A stretch of 64,000 nt of DNA from Amylostereum areolatum (taxonomy: Eukaryota; Basidiomycota; Agaricomycetes; Russulales; Stereaceae): the NCBI GenBank assembly GCA_012932865.1, contig SAXG01000018.1, forward strand, positions 744,001 through 808,000. The letters are read 5' to 3'. Positions 41,668 through 50,630 of this stretch are shown here, piece by piece (the first letter of the stretch is position 1; each line of letters starts with the position of its first letter). The notes under the pieces were generated by a model. The model did not search any database. It was not told the DNA's origin and saw nothing but the letters and a program-made list of their open reading frames with translations. Position numbers and translations under genes: made by a program.

Positions 41668-43625
41668 ATGTCGACCACCTCCGCCTCGTCTGCAACCGAG
41701 TTCACCACTCTCAACAGGAACGCGCCCTCTGCGGAGACTGCTTCATCGCTCGATCGGCAGCAATCCTTGCAATTAAGTCAGTACCTTCTCCGTCTAGGTC
41801 AGGACCAGACGGAAGAAACAGACAGAAGAGCAAGGGGTAAGCCGCTTAGAAGCACACAGAAGAACCCTAACTGAAGCACCCGGATTCCTCACAGATGCTA
41901 ATGCAATCCCCGTGGCCCGGAGCTACGGAAGTCCCAACGCCCGATTCCCCGATCCTAGAGAACCAGATAGCCCACATGATAGCCGGAGTAGTGATCGAAC
42001 AGGCCAGGCAGCGGATCGACGACCTCAGGAGGGAGTCGGCCGACGTCCAGGGCATCCTGGAAGACCACAACAAGATGCTCGACGAAGAACTCCACCAGCT
42101 GGACTTGAGGTACCTGACGCTCTCGACCGAAATGGAGGAACGAGAGGTCAAGCTCCTTCGACGATTCAGGAAACTAGCGCAGCGGCTATACTCAACGTCG
42201 CAGAACTCCGAAGGTTCCTCACTGAAGTCGGACTCAGAGTTAACTGGCTTAACTGGGAAAGACACACCTTCCGCGCCGCCTACGAAGGAGAAATCCTCCG
42301 AAGACGAATGGAAACTACTGGAGTTCCCCATATGTCTTCAAAGGAAGGCCCCGACATCGACCTTATCTTCCATGGACATCACATCTCCCCGGGCTACACT
42401 GTTCGACCCGATCCCATCGCATCCGCCCTCACCAGACCCCCGTTCCTTCCTAACGCCCCTCCACGACCCGTCACCGCCCCTACGCCACCAGGATCCTTAC
42501 CCATCCCCGACATCACCCAGCTTAACCCCGTCCAGCCTCCCGTCGTTAGAAACGGATTACCCGGAGAGCAGTTCAGACAGCCCCTGCCAAGAGAGCTATC
42601 GGGACAGTCCCTGGTCCTTCCAGAGCCCGGACAATCAACCGGACGACCGGCCAGCAGTCCGCGACCGGTACCTAGGACACCTCCTCAGCTGCCCGCCGTG
42701 CATAGAACGCCAACTCCATTCCCACTATCTACTAGCGACACTCCCATGCCTTGGCACGGAAACCACGCCCCTTATCCCTCATTCCCACGTCCGCACCCCG
42801 ACTACGCTCGAAATCCCGTCGCCCAGGATCCCCGAATCACCGCACAGCGACGTAAACATGATTCTACCGAGCCCAACGGAAGACCAGTCAAGCGGATCAG
42901 AGAGTTCAGACTCCCCGATGCATCGGGTGAGGAAGAACTTCAGAGAACTCAAGAGGATAGTCGATCGGATGATGGAGGAGCGCGCTCGCAGGAGACAGGA
43001 ACTCAACCTAACGGACGAGTCGGACAGTTCAGCGGACGAATCGGACAGCTCGACGGACAGATCGGAGAAGGACGACGAGACGAAGGAAGTAGCCGAGAAT
43101 CCCTCGGACCCATGGAGCAACGAGCCGACCACGTGGACGCAGGAAGAGTGGGACGCGATTCCCTCGAAGCCACGGAAACGCTGCTGGAAATGCGGCAAGC
43201 GAGGCCATCTCCGCCGAGACTGCCCCCGTCGCAAGAACGCTCCCCCTCACTTCCCCCAATCTCGGTCCTACCATCCCCTTCGACCACAGACTCTTCCCCC
43301 TCACCCTCGCCCGGACCGTCCGGATATCAGTTACGGTCCAGGAACACTGATGTCCCACCCCAGCCTCCGACGTACCGACGCTACCGCCCGCGCCCACCGA
43401 CAGCTCCTGGGATTCCTCACGCGACGCGAGAGCCTGACGCACGAAGCCGCCCAGCACGCCACTGAACAGTGGTTGTACTGGGAGGACGCCATGCTCCGCA
43501 CTCAGCAAGAACCCCCCTCGCGCTTCAATCACTCCTGGCGCGTCGACGATCTCTTCTGGAAAAAGGAAGATTGGGACTTGCAGGAAGCGGAGGAGTCGAA
43601 GGTTCACTGGCCGGAGCCCTGGTAA
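41668..43625 (+). CDS. Accessory retrotransposon protein with a second zinc knuckle (ORF3)
   Basis: The main frame (ATG 41895, TGG TAA at 43625) encodes 576 residues. A predicted coiled coil comes first (MIAGVVIEQARQRIDDLRRE, MLDEELHQLDLRYLTLSTEM), then a Ser/Pro-rich middle, an acidic/basic stretch (RMMEERARRRQELN, then repeated DESDSS), and a CCHC knuckle CWKCGKRGHLRRDC at about 43180-43221, ending in EAAQHATEQWLYWEDAML and RVDDLFWKKEDWD. The layout resembles Gag rather than Env. A short leader frame starts at 41668 (MSTTSASSATEFTT) and could join by a GTAAGC...CACAG intron (41837-41894), but that splice leads into a second long frame (to 43465), not the 576-residue one. I do not recognise the protein family. 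Confidence 0.6.
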
Positions 43626-43652
43626 GCGCGCAGACAGACTTTACCCATCATC

Positions 43653-43856
43653 ATGCACTCGGACTTTCCCTCTTCCCCCATCAATACGCCCTCGCATCTA
43701 TCGCTTACGACACTTCTTGGACTGATCACGGACTGCGCCCTCATTCGTACGCATATTCTCCTCGGACTTCTCTACTATACCAGTTTCTATCGCTATGAGG
43801 AAGGCGAACGCTTGATAGTCTCTCCGCGACGCGCTGGATGCATCACTTACTTATGA
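43653..43856 (+). CDS. Small hydrophobic open frame in the accessory module
   Basis: A 67-codon frame starting MHSDFPSSPINTPSH shows a hydrophobic stretch (LLGLITDCALIRTHILLGLL) that could span a membrane. It lies 28 bp after ORF3. There is no family match and it may be chance; included because it sits in the compact accessory module. Confidence 0.25.
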   Translation: MHSDFPSSPINTPSHLSLTTLLGLITDCALIRTHILLGLLYYTSFYRYEEGERLIVSPRRAGCITYL

Positions 43857-44016
43857 CTCATGTTTGATTATGTACGATATTCCCGCTTACGATTGACGGC
43901 AATGATTACATCATTGCCCCTCCACATCGCAAGCATAAAAGGAAAGCCACAGCGACAACGACATCCTCAGACATCGTCTAACAAAACCCACTCGCACCAC
44001 CCAAACCTTAACAAAT

Positions 44017-44403
44017 ATGTCTTCCACCCTCGCCCCCTCATCGCGCAACCTCTCCACCACCGACTCTACTCCTCACACCACTCCTCCCCCCTCGCCCGTC
44101 CCTTCGCGCACTCCCACGCCCGACCCACGCGACGACGAACTCCTTCGTCATCTCAAGCGAGTCACGGAGCTCCTAAGCCGTCCGGACGTCGCTCGCGCCC
44201 TGAAGAGGCCGAGAAGCCTCGATGAAGAAGCACTGCAGGAATCGAAGCGGAGGTGCGGCATCAAAGGAGTCTTCAAGAGACATGGACCCCGGTTCAGAGA
44301 CCCCGACGACCCCGTCATGACGACGAGGATAGGGCATAGGCTGGGATCTCCCACGATAAACAAAGAAGATATGAAAGTAGTAGAGTCGTGGGTAAAGCGG
44401 TAG
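44017..44403 (+). CDS. Accessory module protein with basic, nuclear-signal-like region
   Basis: A 128-residue frame starts MSSTLAPSSRNLSTTDSTPH, is Pro/Thr-rich at first, then forms a helical basic region (DELLRHLKRVTELLSRPD, ALKRPRSLDEEALQESKRR), a plausible nuclear localisation signal. A TATA-like CATAAAAGG at 43933-43941 lies 76-84 bp upstream, with a C/A-rich leader before the ATG, as in a normal fungal promoter. I recognise no family. The basic part could bind nucleic acid; that is inference. Confidence 0.5.
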   Translation: MSSTLAPSSRNLSTTDSTPHTTPPPSPVPSRTPTPDPRDDELLRHLKRVTELLSRPDVARALKRPRSLDEEALQESKRRCGIKGVFKRHGPRFRDPDDPVMTTRIGHRLGSPTINKEDMKVVESWVKR

Positions 44404-44475
44404 AATAGAATTCTATCGTTGAGGTCCGGATAAGGATATAAAGAGGGAACATCAGAAAGCGACAAACCCAGAAGC

Positions 44476-44847
44476 ATGATGCAATCAGCACAATCACCCG
44501 ATCTCGCGATTTTCAATACGCCCACTCCACGCTGGCTCATCGCCGTCATCAGCATCATCGTAGGACTTACGATCCTCACATTCATCGCATCAACAATATT
44601 CCTTCTCCAATGGCAGAGAGTGAGCGATCGACAGCATGTTCAAGACATCCCACTAGAACCGCTTCGATTCAGGAATCTACGAGACGTAGATTCTAGAGAG
44701 GGGGATAGTGTTACAACTTGTCCAAGGTACTTCATTTTCCATTGCCTTACTAGGAAGGACGTCGCTAAACGACGGATTACGACTGTGCCCCAGCTCGTAA
44801 CCGTCTCAACGACGCTGCCACAGATCGTCACCGTCTCGACGGCATAG
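44476..44847 (+). CDS. Small single-pass membrane protein whose 3' end lies in the LTR
   Basis: MMQSAQSPDLAIFNTPTPRW is followed by one strong membrane helix (LIAVISIIVGLTILTFIAST) and a cytoplasmic-looking tail (QHVQDIPLEPLRFRNL). The frame crosses the polypurine tract and ends inside U3 of the 3' LTR at 44847, so the last 46 residues are LTR-encoded. A TATA-like TATAAAG at 44437-44443 lies 33 bp upstream. A membrane protein just before the 3' LTR is where env-like genes sit in retrovirus-like elements, but this one has no signal peptide, cysteine pattern or glycosylation cluster. Confidence 0.5.
   Translation: MMQSAQSPDLAIFNTPTPRWLIAVISIIVGLTILTFIASTIFLLQWQRVSDRQHVQDIPLEPLRFRNLRDVDSREGDSVTTCPRYFIFHCLTRKDVAKRRITTVPQLVTVSTTLPQIVTVSTA
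44694..44708 (+). promoter_or_regulatory. Polypurine tract before the 3' LTR
   Basis: AGAGAGGGGGATAG directly precedes the TGTTAC start of the 3' LTR and would prime plus-strand DNA synthesis. Confidence 0.75.
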
Positions 44848-45243
44848 CCTCGACGGTGCCACAGATCGTCACCGTCCCAACGGCATAGCCTCGACGGTGC
44901 CACAGTTCGTCTCCATAGATACTTGATACAACCGTCGCCGAATGTACATATATTTACTCGACCTCCTTTCCTATAAAAGGAGGCTCAACGAACGAGCTAT
45001 TCCCCAGCTCGTTCTCTTTGTAAATACAGGACTGTTCTAATAAGAACCTCCTCTTAAGCATACTAAAGAGAATCCAAACTAAGTTAATAAGCTCGCCTAA
45101 GTCTTCCGTGAAGACTTACTGCTTCGCTTATTGACCTTTACCTTCGTATAAACCGAGACGTCTGGATCACCTGATCCCACCTCTCACGCATAAGAGTACT
45201 GTAGCCTGAGCCGCTTGTCACGTGATAAGGACCGTCCTTAACA
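44709..45243 (+). repeat. 3' LTR
   Basis: 535 bp, same length as the 5' LTR and without a difference that I could find by eye. It is followed by the target duplication GGTGG (45244-45248). Confidence 0.95.
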
Positions 45244-45509
45244 GGTGGTGGCCCGGTCGGCGGTGGGGAGCCCGGGATGGCTGTGGGTCAATCTCTGCTC
45301 CAAACGTTTTCACACTCGAAGTCTCGAACCGGTTCCGCGAGGAAATGTAGAGGTATGATATTCTAAGATTCGGGTGAGGAATACAGAATCACGTCATACC
45401 AGTCCGAGACGAGATGACAAGAGAGAGAGGGGCGGTCGTAGAGAAACTGGCTGAGCCGAGTCAATGTGTCTTGGTCGACTAACTCAAGTATAAACCACCC
45501 GTGCCAAAG

Positions 45510-45827
45510 ACTCTACTACGCAATGAAGATCAGCGACCATGTGCACATCGGCGCGAACTCGGTTGTGGAGGCCGCCACCATCGGAAACCGCGTCGAGATC
45601 GGAAAGAACTGTGTCATCGTGCGTCGTCCGTGGGCCATTTTTCGCCGCTAGTTGACGTGGTGGGCGTACAGGGAAAGTTCACCATCACAAAGGACTGCGC
45701 GCGGGTCGCGGACAACTCGATTTTTCCGCCGAACACGGTCATCCCTGTGCTCGCGTTGTTCGCTGGTTCTCCTGGTGCGCATTTCTTCTATTTCGGGGGA
45801 GTTGGAGGACTGATTACTTCAGGGTGA
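45510..45827 (+). pseudogene. 3' fragment of dynactin subunit 5 (p25)
   Basis: Two exons give the C-terminal half of p25, a left-handed beta-helix subunit of the dynactin pointed-end complex. The first (45510-45618) reads LYYAMKISDHVHIGANSVVE, AATIGNRVEIGKNCVI. The second (from 45672) reads GKFTITKDCARVADNSIF and PPNTVIPVLALFAGSPG. The hexapeptide-repeat pattern and PPNTVIP turn are those of p25. The N-terminal half is missing: the 260 bp before it, and the sequence on the far side of the retrotransposon, contain nothing similar. After GSPG the frame soon diverges. This is a truncated copy, not a gene simply split by the retrotransposon. Confidence 0.7.
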
Positions 45828-45881
45828 AAAGAGAAAAACAAAAAGACGAACCTTGTCGAGCTTGTCGAACTCGTGACATAC

Positions 45882-47782
45882 CTACTGGACGACGTCGTAG
45901 AGGAAGCAATCAGGGAACTTGGTCTTGACCTGCTCCTCGATCCACCAGTAGGGCGTGAGGTAGGTGATGTCGGTCTCATCGGTGGGGCCTGCGCCGCCAG
46001 TGAGGAGTCCGACGATTCGACCATCCCTGGCGAGTACGATCGACCCGGAGTCACCAGCATCGGAGAACTTGCCGTGTTTCTTATCGTAGGGCAAGACAGC
46101 GATCTCGACGGACGTTTTCTTGATGCCGTATTCCTCGTAGGTACGCGTGAAGGAGTCGAGACCGTTAACGCGACCGACGGTAGTCTTCGTAGTCGAACCG
46201 TGCTTCACGACAAGTAAGCACCTGTCGCTGTTCGCGTCGAGGTGCTGGGGGTCGCGGATCTCAGCGTCCTTGACGACGCCGTAGGCCTGGAAGAGACCAT
46301 CCTCGGGGTAGCTGTAGCTGGCTTGATCGGAGGGGTCAGGGAACATGGTGTTGCCATAGTCGGCGATCGAGACGTTACCGCCTGCGAAGGAAAGAAAAGT
46401 GATGGAAAGCAAAGTAATAGTTAGCTAAGACACAAACAAGAAGACGGAAGGTGGAAGGAGAAAGGAGTGGAAGTAAAGATGGAAATAAAAAAAGATGTAC
46501 CAACGTAGACCTTATTTCCTGGGAAGGACTTCCAGTCAATCATTTTCTCGTACAACTTAATGACCGCCCAGTCGTTGGTGTACCCATGGGGCTCGACCGA
46601 GACTTCAATCTTGTCGGAGTGGAGGACGTACCCAATAACGCGCTGTTCCAGGGTGGTACGGTGTTTGGTGACCTCGTTGTGGAGCTCGTTCACCGCCGCG
46701 ATCTTCGTCTTCGCCTTCTCCACAAGCCTAAGGTGCTCGGCGCGCGTCTCGGTGATCTTGGGAGCCTCTCCCTCGACAAGCTCCCCCAGCCTGACAAGAA
46801 CCTTGTCCCAGGCGTCGATAGAGCGGATAAGGTCGCCGATTTCGCCCATCATGGCTTTTATCGCGTTGTTGAAGCCCCCGGTACCGAGCGCGACAATCTC
46901 CTCACGAGGCTGGCTTGGCTTCGTAGTCATGCTCGCGTTTGTGTGGACAGGAGGGGGATGGGCGACGTGGGCGCAGGTCAGGATGGCGACGCTGTTGTCT
47001 TCTCGGCTAAGGCGGTAGTGGAGAGCGCCTGTGCCCTCGAAGTGGGGGCGCCTGAGAGGCGCGATAGGGAGACCGAGAGCAGGGGTGAAGGGCTTCCGCA
47101 GGTCGGAGATGTCGTCGAAGAGGGGGTTGAACGAGAAAAGCTTGGGGCCGGTCGCGACGGAACGAGTGACTATCGACTCAACAAAGGCCACCTCAATTTG
47201 GGGGAAGCGAGCATCGCCGAGGATTCCCTTGACGAGGTTGGCAGCAGCAACTGCATCTTCGTAGGAGAGGGAGTAGGGCTTTACGCCAATAGAAATGATG
47301 AGAGGGCAGAAGGGACTAGCCTCCCCCTCGTTGGCGTAGGCAAGGGGGTTGATGCAGGTCCATGCCACACCCTCGGCCTCGAGCATTTGGTGGATGTTCG
47401 TGCAGATAGAGCGCCAGGTGGGTGCAATAGCGTGACGGTAAACCGGGCGAGCCTCACGAACGATACCCTGGGCCTAGGGCCCCGTGCGTACGGGCCAATC
47501 AGGGCCAGATTTGTAAACGCAATAAGGGCGGCTAGGGTAGAAATCGCTGTGGGCATTGGGATAGAATTTGGTAAGGCGAGTCGGATCGGAGACGCCGTCA
47601 TCCGAAAGCGAGAGCTTGTCCAAAGTGGTAGTTAGCGAGATGAGTGTAGAGGTAGCGGAGAGGGAAGAATAGCTCTGCTTCGTGGTGGCTAAACAGGCGG
47701 CGATGAACGTCGCATCTAGGTTGAGAGAGAGTATGGACGACACTATCGATGAGAGTAGGAGAAAAAAGGAGGGGGGGGGCAA
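45882..47782 (-). pseudogene. Trypsin-like serine protease-fold protein with an in-frame TAG
   Basis: A chymotrypsin-fold protein of a type I associate with agarics. The catalytic triad is visible: His in AILTCAHVAHP, Asp in YTNDWAVIKLY, Ser in FSDAGDSGSIVLARDG. An N-terminal domain precedes it (SLNLDATFIAACLATTKQSY, PYCVYKSGPDWPVRTGP, then IVREARPVYRHAIAPTWRSI). Between GP and AQGIVREARP the frame has TAG (47474-47476); I recall GPEAQ in relatives, so a GAG-to-TAG change is likely. A coiled region (LRLVEKAKTKIAAVNELHNE) is inserted between His and Asp. An intron at about 46386-46500 separates VYVG from GNVSIADYG. The start codon is not identified; upstream exons are uncertain. Confidence 0.65.
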
Positions 47783-48788
47783 TGATCAGTACGAGCGGAG
47801 CTCAACAAAAGCGAAGGCGGCTTACTAGTCAAGAGGAGAGGAGACGGTCTTTTGGGGGGGGGGGGGGTTGTGGCAAGGATTTAGGACGCAGAGACGGTGT
47901 CGGTGGTAGGAGACGAGGGAGCTGGAGAAGGGGATGAGAGGAAGGAGAATAAATATGAAAGCAAGTTCAACGGTACTCCGAGACAAGCAAGAAAACACAG
48001 AGGGACGTATTTATGGAGAAAACCGAGAAACGAGAAACGAGAAACGAGAAACGAGAAACGAGAAGACTTTTAAAGAGTCGACGGCGCCGGACGGGGTGGA
48101 GAGCTGGATAAAGCGTCGAGATCAGTATACGACCAAACGACAAAGATGCAAAGAGACGCACTTGTGACTAGGTGAGTAGAAAGATCCTGTAAGACGGCTT
48201 TAGACGGAGAGGCGGTAGTAGATAGACTGTAGAACTCGTCGGGTCGCTTGCAGGCGTTTCAACTTTCCGCTATCAAAAAGTGACGTAACTCGTTATTGTC
48301 ACGTGACCTTCCCGTCAGCGTGATGTCATTATAGTCACAGTAGACTTTCTACAACGGAGAACGTCGCCCTCGTGTGCTCCTTTATGAATCCGATTCATAT
48401 GGCGAACGGCGCAGAAATGAAGGGTGATACTAGGCAGACAGTGAGTATAAATCTCCGTCCAGCGCTTCCCCCGAAACGGACGGTGGCGAAATGCCACCGT
48501 CATACATGTCGTTGAAGGGAGAATATGCCACATATCGGCAGGGACCCCATGGTGGCACACGCTTTGCCGCCGACCCTGGTCTAGTCGACAATTGTTCTAG
48601 GTACAAATACTCGCACCCTTCAGGATCGTTTTGTTTTCAATGAGCCCCCTCCATCCACCACTGTCAACGCGCCTTCCATCCTGCAAGACTCCTCCGCCCG
48701 TTCCCGGACATTGAGCTCAGAAAGGAGAAGTCTGTGAGCAGTCCACCGCGAGGCCAACCACTGTCTCATCCGAACACGCTGCAGCAAC
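47783..48788. other. Intergenic, with homopolymer and tandem repeats
   Basis: A kilobase without a convincing gene. It contains a poly-G run at 47856-47867 and the tandem repeat at 48024-48065, and a CACGTGAC site at 48300-48307. No RNA gene or transposon end was recognised. Confidence 0.4.
48024..48065. repeat. Tandem 7-bp repeat (CGAGAAA)
   Basis: Five perfect CGAGAAA units followed by CGAGAAG. Confidence 0.95.
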
Positions 48789-49934
48789 ATGTTCAACCCC
48801 TTCTCCACCATGATGTCTATCTGGAACGGGCACCCTCGCATTCAAGTCACTGGCAGTAATGCGACAGCAAAAGCAGTCACCCCCGCCTCTCGAACAGTCA
48901 ACATCCTCAACAGGCGCGTGCCTGCAACCCACCCAGCCTATGTGAGTATAAGCCTGCATGCCTTCCCGAGGGGCATTGTGACAACGGCCTGCCACAGTGC
49001 CCGTCGGACTTCTCGAGCATCGCCCCCTCCCGTATACCCCTGGCCACAACAACGATCACATTGTCAAATGCATTCAGAACCACAGGCATTGTCCCACCGT
49101 CGGCCTGGACCACCGTGTCCCAGAAGCAAAGCTTGAACGAGACGTTCGCAAGAACGATATGGACCGATGATATTTTCAGCGGTCTCGCCGTGCCTCCGCC
49201 ATTGTGGCCTCCGGCCTACCCGGCGACGGCGACAACGACAAGGGAGGGGCACTGCCTTGAACCCGCCACACCCTCCCTCCTCGACGCCTGGCTCAGCAAC
49301 GCCTCTAGCGCCCAACCAGCGCCCAGAACGGACACCTTCGCATTCCACTTGGACGCATCGCAGATCCCGGAAGGATACCGCGATGCCAAACTCGAGGACT
49401 GCATCGACACGGTCGGCACTTACAAGGACGTCTTCGACTATCCCGGTATCGACCCCACTACGTCTCCGGTATTCGGCATCGCAACTTGCCCTATACAGGT
49501 CCCAAAGCCACGGCACTTTCCCTCGCTGAGCACCATGCAGGCACTACACGAGCAAGTGGTCCAAGAGCACGGCATTTTGGCAGATGCACAGGGCAGCCAA
49601 GATGCCGTATGCATTGAGAATGGCGAGGTTGTCCGGCCACAGAGAGAACGGGGCGCTAGCAGTGGTAACAGTAGTGCCACATACTTCATGCCTGACACCA
49701 CAGGCAAGAGTTGGATGCCCAGGCGGAGAGAAAGTGGCTCGACGAACGCTGGCGAGAATTGAAAGAAGAGTACACGGTGAGTGATGCTGCATTCCTAGCG
49801 TAAGGCAAGAGCACTGACCTTGGAGCCTATCAGGGGACGGACGAGATCCAGCCGAGGACCATCGAGGAATGGAGTGTACCCGACGACGGGGATCTCGTCG
49901 TTTATTTATGGGAGGAACGACTGGCAAGGCGGTG
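48789..49934 (+). CDS. Protein of unknown function, multi-exon
   Basis: The proposed start (48789, MFNPFSTMMSIWNGHPRIQV) leads through one or more introns into an exon reading LNETFARTIWTDDIFSGLAV, DTFAFHLDASQIPEGYRDAK, LEDCIDTVGTYKDVFDYPGI and HFPSLSTMQALHEQVVQEHG. A later exon reads WLDERWRELKEEYT and, after an intron (49789-49832), GTDEIQPRTIEEWSVPDDGD and LVVYLWEERLARR with TGA. The charged, aromatic C-terminal exons look truly coding. No family is recognised. Exon borders between 49610 and 49733 are uncertain. Confidence 0.45.
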
Positions 49935-50630
49935 AGGGGGCTAATGTGAGGGAGAAGGCATAGATGCGTGGCCTCGCTGGCAGAAGTCGAGGTTAGATCG
50001 CACACAAGAAAGAGGGGTGGCATACGTACACAGGTCATTCTCAGATACCTATTTCCCCTTACATACCACGTACTTACACACTGCTTGAAATTGTTACCAT
50101 GGGATCTTCTGCCTGGATTTACAACATTAGAGCGTATAGACGAGCGCTCGAGAACGGCTCACTTCCTCATACGTATACCAGCTCCGTTCACCTTGGCTTT
50201 CAGCTTGTTGGAAAAATATGCCTAGACGTGCCATGGAGCCCTAGCAACTCCTGTCATGGGAAAATCGAAGCCGTGTTGTGTGAAGGCATGGGTACCACAG
50301 CCATTTGCAGAAGAATCCGGACGTAACGGTATAGGGAGGATTGGTGGTGGTAGAGAAGGAGCTCGATCACTGCCAAACGCCGCGCGTCAACGCGTCAACC
50401 CCGTGCTCGGTCGGCGCTCACATTCCGCCAAACAGCTTCAAAATTCTGTATATGTTCATGCGCATAGACATCATTGAAAGGGTAGGCATGCATGCAGATC
50501 CGCAACCCGGAGAGTGAACCCGCCCAGCCATACAAAAAAAGGCCGCCTCGAAATCGAACAAAGGATTCACGAGCGCGACGATAGATCCACCATCGCCCCA
50601 GCCTCGCCCAAGCCCCGCCGTCGTCTTCAG
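49935..50630. other. Convergent intergenic region
   Basis: No open frame with coding character, RNA gene or repeat was recognised between the two convergent genes. Confidence 0.4.

Larger units (their letters stand above)
34441..45243 (+). mobile_element. Ty3/Gypsy chromodomain LTR retrotransposon (chromovirus), 10.8 kb
   Basis: A full-length element with 535-bp LTRs at both ends, starting TGTTAC and ending TTAACA, flanked by the 5-bp duplication GGTGG (34436-34440 and 45244-45248). Order of domains is gag with a CCHC knuckle, protease, reverse transcriptase, RNase H, integrase and chromodomain, which places it in the chromovirus branch of Ty3/Gypsy. The LTRs look identical over their whole length, implying recent insertion. 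Pol is interrupted by a nested solo LTR (39585-40121). Between pol and the 3' LTR lie 3.2 kb of extra coding sequence, unusual for fungal chromoviruses. The element landed exactly beside the hAT-like element. Confidence 0.95.

Noticed and set aside
3904..47476. Reassignment of TAG to an amino acid
   Set aside because: TAG is the normal terminal stop of several intact genes here (KRI1, pol, three F-box genes, the basic nuclear-type protein), so the code is standard.
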